Assembly (NCBI RefSeq): GCF_020520425.1
Contig: NC_079492.1
Span: 115,231,157-115,295,156, forward strand
Source: Spinacia oleracea
Lineage: Eukaryota; Streptophyta; Magnoliopsida; Caryophyllales; Amaranthaceae
Direction of reading: 5' to 3'
Length of the DNA: 64,000 nucleotides
A program made the position numbers and the translations under genes. The first letter of the stretch is position 1. Every line of letters starts with the position of its first letter. Under the pieces are notes generated by a model. That model was given only the letters and a program-made list of their open reading frames with translations. It did not search any database and had not been told where the DNA came from. This document shows positions 59,801 to 64,000 of this stretch, piece by piece.

Positions 59801-60584
59801 TTGAGATGGTTGCCATGCACTAGTATCTGACGTTTTTATAAGCATGTCTTAATTTTTAATTGAAGCCTCTTTCACGATTCTGATTGTCCAAAGTCCGCAG
59901 TCTGTTGAATTTTATTAAGAGTAGGAGTCTTCTATAGATATTAACTTGCATGATTGAATGTAGGCAATGTGTCTTTTAGGTCCTTCATTGATGTCAATAA
60001 CTCGTTAAGCATGTTCAAGTCTAGTACTCCCTCTGTCCCTAAAATATACTCCGTATTCCCTCTGTCCCTAAAATATACTCCATATACCACTTATCTGAAA
60101 TTGGTAACTGAGTAAAAAGGTACTATTTTGAACTTTCCTTATACTATCCTTATTGACTTGATCAACTCAATTCTAAGGGAAGTCTACATATGAGGTATTT
60201 AGTGATAATTTCAATTGTGAAGGATATTCATTGGTTTTAACTCAATTCCTTAAAATTGACCCTCAACCAAACACGACCTATCTAGGGTCTAGGGACTAGG
60301 GACATGAGAAGTACCCTTTTTTTCTTGTGAAAGATTAATTGGAGATCAAGCTTGATACTATTTGAGAAATCTTTTTTTCCGAAACAGAGCAAGGGTTTCT
60401 TCTCATCTACAAATTATGAAGCTTGCAAAGTTCCGAGTCTCGCGTTGTACCTATTTTATAGTATCTATGGGAACTGCCTTTTGTGTGTACTTTTGTATGA
60501 ACGCCGTTTGTTTTACTTATGTAGGTTGTGGACACTGTTGAAGATGCTGTGGACTTTATACTGGACAAGGAAAACAGTAGCTGA
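47826..60584 (+). CDS. HAD-superfamily (IIA, CECR5/YKR070W-like) hydrolase, mitochondrial-type
   Basis: Twelve exons join in frame with GT-AG borders: 47826-47923, 48004-48107, 48351-48386, 48821-48894, 48999-49039, 49201-49272, 49438-49624, 58500-58595, 58683-58750, 59339-59531, 59693-59776, 60525-60584; 370 residues. The N-terminus (MQRTVSKLSSAVSQRKNQAS) is Arg/Ser-rich like a mitochondrial presequence. HAD motifs are complete: I, FDIDGV with D41 and D43; II, FLTNGGG with T78; III, VGKPNP with K272; IV, GDNPSVDIKGA with D312 and D317. This predicts a Mg2+-dependent phosphatase of the class IIA family with CECR5 and yeast YKR070W; the substrate is unknown. Arabidopsis At3g45740 is the likely counterpart (from memory). 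A shorter exon 1 is excluded because an alternative donor would leave a 29-nt intron. Intron 7 is 8.9 kb and full of mobile DNA, yet its borders and phase are intact. Confidence 0.92.
49708..50145 (-). repeat. 3' LTR copy of the Gypsy element
   Basis: Starts TGTTCCGA and contains GTATGGAACTGAGAGAACG, then CAGAACAAGCGTAAGCTAAC and CCGAGGAAACCCCCTCCG. An inverted TATA (GTATTTATAGG) is near 49922-49932. It closely matches 57982-58402. Homology may extend to GTTGTTCTGCT at about 50166. Confidence 0.75.
50172..50275. repeat. GCGC/AAGCGC-rich repeat segment
   Basis: Words such as GAAGCGCACCAAAGCGCAAA and CGCCTAGGCGTAAAGCGCTA form an imperfect palindromic GC-rich block between the left LTR and the array. 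Origin unknown. Confidence 0.5.
50580..51201 (+). pseudogene. Gene-X fragment 1: leader and first exon of an unrecognised gene
   Basis: A leader-like region (about 50640-50870), including a possible leader-intron donor CCAG|GTAAGATG, precedes ATG 50991. The frame contains MPPNGKMDGVEISTGHHLED, then FDSMVKRDDQGKEI, NWLPQSSYIPRNN and MHLCNTHPKG, ending at donor AAAG|GTATTGTGC (51201|). The same exon recurs at 53046-53220 and 55493-55714. I do not recognise the family. The most complete copy of the start is here; exon 2 is missing because 51245-51290 jumps straight to the RLP block. Confidence 0.5.
51275..51801 (-). pseudogene. RLP fragment A (5' end of a Cf/EIX-type LRR receptor-like protein)
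   Basis: Minus strand from ATG at 51801: a hydrophobic signal peptide (VSLFSFFLNLLVLLIVFPSW), an LRR N-terminal region (DEHNALINFKE; GTDCCEWTGI), then, after frame changes, LRR sequence (RLDVREYGLVGPI, LRVIDLSYNDF). CCEW-G-C and GPI...LSYNDF are typical of receptor-like proteins with an extracellular LRR and no kinase. Only the first part of the gene is present, and stops and frame breaks make it non-functional. Left arm of hairpin 1. Confidence 0.75.
51300..53000. repeat. Inverted repeat 1 (hairpin-forming RLP pair A/B)
   Basis: Arms of about 700 bp (about 51300-52085 and 52245-53000) surround a spacer of about 150 bp rich in GATCATATAT. Each arm contains the RLP 5' flank and first coding part, with upstream regions facing each other. 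Arm homology is imperfect but continuous by eye, for example CAAATTCATCATTTCCAT against ATGGAAATGATGAATTTG-type sequence. Confidence 0.7.
52493..53045 (+). pseudogene. RLP fragment B
   Basis: Plus-strand counterpart of fragment A: FLNLLLLPIVFPF, HECxx-region DCFEWTGITC-like, then VIGLDLRDYGLVGPIADNNS and LFQLRHLRVCDLSYN in shifting frames. The distal end encodes LSQLEYLMSRVWNWENDM, a segment also found in the other copies. Several frame changes and a stop after MNTMLF make it a pseudogene. Right arm of hairpin 1. Confidence 0.7.
53046..53636 (+). pseudogene. Gene-X fragment 2 (exon 1 part and exon 2)
   Basis: Exon 1 homologue 53046-53220 has lost its start. Exon 2 (53315-53636) encodes QHLNMERLGLATDGTPL, VEVLSKAYRTIANIV and a Gly-rich segment, then FDVVETAIDVQRAAQREQ and a stop. 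The acceptor reads CAAG instead of the CAGG seen in the third copy (55801), so splicing is probably damaged. Confidence 0.5.
53735..54272 (-). pseudogene. RLP fragment C
   Basis: Best preserved of the minus copies. From ATG 54272: MVPCVSLISFFLNLLFMF, DEHNALINFKESFSIEN, NDTDCCEWTRI. In the next frame (from 54066): VIRLDLREYGLVDPIADNSS and LFQLRHLRVLDLSYNDF. The distal sequence again encodes RVWNWENDLGVPCPVK. Left arm of hairpin 2. Confidence 0.75.
53740..55440. repeat. Inverted repeat 2 (hairpin-forming RLP pair C/D)
   Basis: Arms of roughly 700-800 bp meet at a near-perfect palindrome centred near 54677 (TTCATGTTATTGATGAT then ATCATCAATAACATGAA). The spacer is almost nil, so this is the tighter hairpin of the two. 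Confidence 0.75.
54920..55492 (+). pseudogene. RLP fragment D
   Basis: Plus-strand copy with the same features as B (DTDCCEWSGITC-like region, YGLVGPIADSSSLFQIRHL) and frame disruptions including a stop after GLDL. Its distal end (about 55418-55492) carries GGAACTGGGAGAACAATCTG and CAGAACAAACGTAAGCT, which match the LTR terminus at 57990-58035. Right arm of hairpin 2. Confidence 0.7.
55493..56268 (+). pseudogene. Gene-X fragment 3 (exon 1 and exon 2, longest copy)
   Basis: Exon 1 55493-55714 (ATG changed to GTG); intron with GT...AG; exon 2 from 55802 (GRQHLNMERLGLATDEPV, LSKAYRTIANIVGGLTA). A poly-G run near 55938-55949 shifts the frame. In another frame a Gly/Ala/Pro-rich segment (GPAPRSGRGSGVIGAGPAPR) follows. 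Unknown function. The spacing to copy 2 (about 2490 bp) defines the array unit. Confidence 0.5.
56380..57145 (-). pseudogene. RLP fragment E with upstream arm, truncated at the gag junction
   Basis: Minus-strand copy (ATG 56888; MVPCVSLFTFFLNLFPLL, DCCECTDCC). Its upstream arm (56889-57145) has no inverted partner. It stops at ACAGCAATAAAAGTGATAAA, where gag sequence begins. This is the last, incomplete unit of the array. Confidence 0.7.
57145..57827 (-). pseudogene. Gypsy gag fragment
   Basis: Frames on the minus strand encode a Gln/Pro-rich N-terminus (MQQFGMPQNVGQNKEP, AAYLERLASQFSPDQMRTAL), then MPTCKFYGKTDLTNHLSA and, one base shifted, MWCKVFPSTLDGMELSWFK with RGSITSFRQLATIF. The last is the core of the retrotransposon gag family (C+.FP.TL...A..WF...P.GSI.SF..L...F). 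It breaks off at 57145 where the RLP array begins. Frame shifts show it is not functional. Confidence 0.75.
57962..57981 (-). promoter_or_regulatory. Primer binding site of the Gypsy element
   Basis: On the minus strand AGTGGCGCTAGAAGGAGGGG follows the LTR end ...CGAAACA. TGGCGC-type PBS sequences next to an LTR are usual in plant Gypsy elements. Confidence 0.65.
57982..58402 (-). repeat. 5' LTR copy of the Gypsy element
   Basis: 421 bp, TGTTTCGAGTATGG...GAGGACCA. It contains CCGAGGAAACCCCCTCCGAT and an inverted TATA (GTATTTATAGG, about 58180-58190). Aligned by eye with 49708-50145 at high identity; the left copy has a GAGGACTAT duplication near its end. Confidence 0.78.
60024..60086. repeat. 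Doubled Stowaway-type terminus in HAD intron 11
   Basis: CTCCCTCTGTCCCTAAAATA-like sequence occurs twice in tandem (period about 32 bp). No inverted partner was found downstream, so this is a MITE end duplicated without its other half. Confidence 0.55.
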
Positions 60585-61355
60585 AAATTGGTTGGTATAA
60601 GGCTGAAGTTCTGATTTGGATTGAGCAACAGAGGTACGACCTATAGAATTGTTCATGTTCAAGTGTGGTCGTCTGTTTTGGATTGAGCTACAATTGTCAA
60701 CCGTATAACATAACATTCATTGGGAGGATGCTCCAGTTATGGTCAATATGAACTTCGGAGTACCTCATTAATTTGTGATGAAAGCCTTTGGGATTATTTC
60801 GGCTGCCATCGGCTGTTCATGTATGTATAAGCAAGGATACATTTTCCAAAACAGTACAAAGTTAATTTTGGTAAAATATCATGTCGTTTAGTATTGTTAG
60901 ATGTTATTTTCACCTTTAGATACTTATCCACAATTCTTAACTTCTTAGGGCTACGCTGAGCTAAAACATTTAGTTTAAGTTATCAATCTAATAATGAGCT
61001 GAACTTGAATAAGGTATTGCAAATGTGGTGTGAATGTTTGATATTTCAATCTCCAGCCAAGACTCGAAATCTGGGATATTTCAAAACAAATGATCCTAAA
61101 GTCACCTTTCCAATTCACATATGTAAGGACATCTTGTTTCTGGTGGGCAAGTTAAGCAACAAATACAAAAAATATAACTGTATTAACATTTTGTACAAGG
61201 AAAAGGGTATACAGATAGAGTTAACATATCAACTACGGAGTAGTATGCAAGAGATCAGCTCAACGATGAATGTCCCGGAATCCTGAACTTTCAATGTGAA
61301 CTTCCCAAACAAATTTTCTACGATTATGTAACAACACCAGCCACCATCGCCACAA
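60585..61355. other. Intergenic sequence between convergent HAD and reductase genes
   Basis: It should contain both 3'UTRs. The short plus-strand open frame at 61005-61286 has no recognisable features. Confidence 0.5.
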
Positions 61356-63579
61356 TCAGAAAGTGAGGACTTGTTTAGGGTTGCTCCCCAGTTTACCAAG
61401 GGCCTTATCCAGCGCAGAATGAAAATCTTTAAAAGGAACAAGTTCCATGCTGCAAGGAATAGATTTCAAGACAAGGCAGTAAGATTTATATAAACCCAGA
61501 TAAAGTATAATGGATTATTTGAGCATATTATCATGGTAATCCCAGTCTTCTTTTAAAACCTTGATGATCACACACACACAAGCAAGAATTCCCAAGTTTG
61601 CATGCAATGCTCCATAAATAAATTATACTTCAGATAATATGGATCCATTTTGGGAATAGTATCCAAATCTAGGATTAATTTGAGATTATCAAAAGCTAGG
61701 GATTATTAATAAGAAGACTGGCAAACTCTGGAATAAATCATTCTTGTTAAATTTCAAACAATACATTTGCTCCTCATGGTAACATATTAATAACAAGAAA
61801 GTAAAAGAGAGAGTATCCAGCTTAAACTTTTAACTTTGCAGCAAAATTGAGTAATACGGAGTAAAATATTAGTAGCATACGCAAAGGTTAGGCTATCCTG
61901 CTAAAACTTCTATATGCAGCAACCAGAGTTAGTGATAAGGAGCTATTGATCTAAACAAACAATCCAGGAACATTCTCAGATATAATTTCACAGTCAAACA
62001 TGGAAATATTATTATATCCTTCTCCAAAAGAACTTACTCGTATTTTAACTTTCCATCACGCATCAGAACTAAGAGTCGATCAATCATATCTCTGCACTCA
62101 TCAGCTTTATCTGTACTCATCCATTTCTGAAGCCAGAAGCCCCTCAAAGAAAGATCCTAGAAATGCATGGAACAAAGGATTTCAGCAAACAACACACAAC
62201 ACACCATTTCATAAACTCGACACATCTGACAACTGTGACAAAGCTCCCGCTAACCTGTTACGGAGTATTTGGCAACAAATAAGGAGCGGGGAGCGAGTGA
62301 TTGAAAGAAATACAATATGGTTCGTAGTTGAGAAAAAGAAATCAACTTTTAACTGTATTGATAACAGACAATCATTGGAAAACAACATGGATCAAAGAAA
62401 ACTAGTCAAATGTAAATGATTCGATCAGAAGAGTGATACTGTACTGGAGATGATCACCTATCCAATGCAGAAGATTATCTCTTCACATTACCCTGTCTTA
62501 GGTGAACACAAGGACACAGCATGATAAATGCAATAAAAATTACCTTAAAGATGAAAGATGAAGTCGAAACAGTGACTGGCTTCTTAGACATTCCGCCATA
62601 TGTTACCATAGTTCCTCCACTCCTGCCAAACAGAAAATGCTGCAAATATCACCATAAGAGCGGAGATGCTAAGATTGCAAAGCAAGTTAAAAAATGTTAA
62701 AAATCGCAACCTCAAAAATTTGAGAACCAAAGTAGCAGCATTGCCACCAACGCAATTAAAACCCAAAGCTGGTTCAGGCGAAATTCCCTAGAAATTTCAG
62801 ATTTCCATAATCAACAAACAAATATAAGAAAGGAAGTAGACGCTTGAGTAAGACACTGAAGCAGCCCCAGTGACTATAAGGACATTGATAGTAAAGAAAA
62901 ATACCAGCATATCCTTGACATTTTTTACTGCCAGTTGGCTTTCAGTAAATACTTCATCTGCCCCAAGCTTCATGAGATTTTCCTTTATTTCATCTGCCCC
63001 AGCCCTGAAGTAAGTGGATTAATGGAAGACTCTCATGGAATTCAAACCAAATTGAAAGCTAATATTGTTTAAACAATTTGATAAGCTTCATCGTTACAGC
63101 TCAGATTTGAATTTTTTGACTCGCACCTGTCTCTAATAATGTTGATGCTATGGACACCCTGAATTCGTGCAAGCTGAATGATGCACTGCCCAACCATGCT
63201 TGTTGCCCCATTTTGTACAATTGCATCACCTAGTAAAATTCAGCCGGATTAAAACAAAAGGCTTAAGGCTGCAGAAAAATAATTTGGCATATAACAACCA
63301 TGACTAGTTAGGTCTCTAGGCTGCAGAGCTGCATACATCTAAACCATCCTAGACAAGTGACAAAGATGGGATCGTTACTGAACTGTAGTTTCTGAAATTG
63401 CAATAGAGATTTTTACAAAAAAAAGGTCAGATTACCTGCGTTCAGTTGGACAAAGTCTTTAAGCATTCTAGACGCAGTCAAAGGATTAACAGTGACTGTT
63501 GCAGCATATTCCATAGGTGTGTCTTTGTTGATTTTGTGCCAGACACTCTGCTCTTTTACGATATAAGACTGCCATGTTC
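61356..63579 (-). CDS. Mitochondrial trans-2-enoyl-CoA/enoyl-ACP reductase (MECR type), 3' part
   Basis: Seven exons, minus order: 63579-63436, 63229-63127, 63004-62905, 62787-62711, 62622-62544, 62156-62038, 61449-61356. They join in phase to about 238 residues of the C-terminal part of a medium-chain dehydrogenase. Signs: GTWQSYIVKEQSVWHKI; catalytic-domain VNPLTASRMLKDF; nucleotide-binding NGATSMVGQCIIQLARIQG (AxxxVG variant of the Rossmann loop) and INIIRDRAGADEIKENL; ALGFNCVGGNAATLVLKFL; GGTMVTYGGMSKKPVTV; FWLQKWMSTDKADECRDMI; end ALDKALGKLGSNPKQVLTF. MECR enzymes use NADPH to reduce trans-2-enoyl thioesters in mitochondrial type II fatty-acid synthesis, which supplies octanoate for lipoate. 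Arabidopsis At3g45770 is the likely counterpart (from memory). The 5' exons lie beyond 63580 and probably beyond the window. No frame damage is seen. Confidence 0.9.
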
Positions 63580-63639
63580 CTGGGTAAAGCAACAAATGCA
63601 GCATCAGCTAAAAGCCCTCAGGTATGATTAGCATAGAAA

Positions 63640-64000
63640 ATAATGCAATCACACTTCTGCCATCCCGTTGCAAGAACTTTCAGGACTGACCACATGACAG
63701 ATCAGTGGTATCCTATGAAGCACGGGGACGGCTGTCCACTGCCGTTTCCCATACCGGGGACGGGTACGGGTCGGGTACACGTATTTGGACAAAAACCAAG
63801 TACCCAACAGCCATTAATACCCAAATTCGAAATTTAGGGTTTATTTCAACTTTCTCTCTCACCTGTTACTCTGTTAGAGTCTTCGACTCTTCTTCGATTC
63901 GACTCGCCGCCGGTGTTCTTCCTCTCCACCAGCCCAGGCGGCGCCGGCCACTTCTGGTGCGAAGCCGGAAGCTCGAACTCCAAGTCTTCTACTCTTCTTC
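63640..64000. other. Unassigned sequence at the window end, probably within a reductase intron
   Basis: GC-richer sequence with GGGACGGGTACGGGTCGGGT-type words (about 63750-63780) and a CT-rich segment (about 63860-63900). It does not encode the missing N-terminal part of the reductase on the minus strand, so it is more likely an insertion or repeat in an intron. Confidence 0.4.

Noticed and set aside
62000-62419. 139-residue plus-strand frame
   Set aside because: Overlaps the exon of the reductase on the minus strand, which has a clear family match.
1-64000. CRISPR arrays, bacterial operons, organelle DNA insertions
   Set aside because: No regularly spaced direct repeats with unique spacers, no prokaryotic gene organisation, and no recognisable plastid or mitochondrial genes.

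Overview
The window is plant nuclear DNA, very probably a eudicot. It has GT-AG spliced genes, AT-rich introns and many nested plant transposable elements (Copia, Gypsy, CACTA, MULE, SINE, Stowaway-type MITEs). A Caryophyllales/Amaranthaceae source is only a guess from repeat style; no single motif proves it.

Layout. 1-1828: 3' end of a Copia-type LTR retrotransposon. 1829-11868: a decayed retroelement-like repeat, split by a complete CACTA transposon (4670-9388, TSD GAC) and ending in a possible LTR. 11869-22984: gene-poor DNA with several MITEs, a LINE RNase H remnant cut by a truncated CACTA element with En/Spm transposase remains, and a tRNA-derived SINE with a 15-bp target-site duplication. 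22985-26306: a nine-exon LRR receptor-like pseudokinase (+). 27785-29748: a two-exon PPR-like organelle protein (-). 31337-46909: a MULE with long TIRs and a 9-bp TSD. It carries a mudrA-type transposase (-) and a GRF zinc-finger ORF (+). A 10.4-kb Copia-type element (33176-43530, TSD TGGAC) lies inside the transposase exon. 47826-60584: a twelve-exon mitochondrial-type HAD hydrolase (+). 61356-63579: the 3' part of a mitochondrial enoyl-ACP/trans-2-enoyl-CoA reductase gene (-), tail to tail with the HAD gene.

The most unusual region is the 8.9-kb intron 7 of the HAD gene (49625-58499). It holds a broken Gypsy element: two LTRs, a PBS and a gag fragment. Between these lies an imperfect tandem array (unit about 2.5 kb, roughly 2.5 copies). 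Each unit combines a head-to-head inverted pair of receptor-like-protein (Cf/EIX-type LRR) 5' ends with the first exons of an unrecognised gene. RNA read across each pair would fold into a hairpin several hundred bp long, so the array is a candidate source of small RNAs against RLP genes. The flanking HAD exons stay in frame with intact splice sites.

The cellular genes do not form a pathway. HAD hydrolase next to enoyl reductase recalls the Arabidopsis neighbourhood At3g45740/At3g45770 (from memory), suggesting old microsynteny. The rest of the sequence is layered mobile DNA whose order of insertion can be read from the TSDs.
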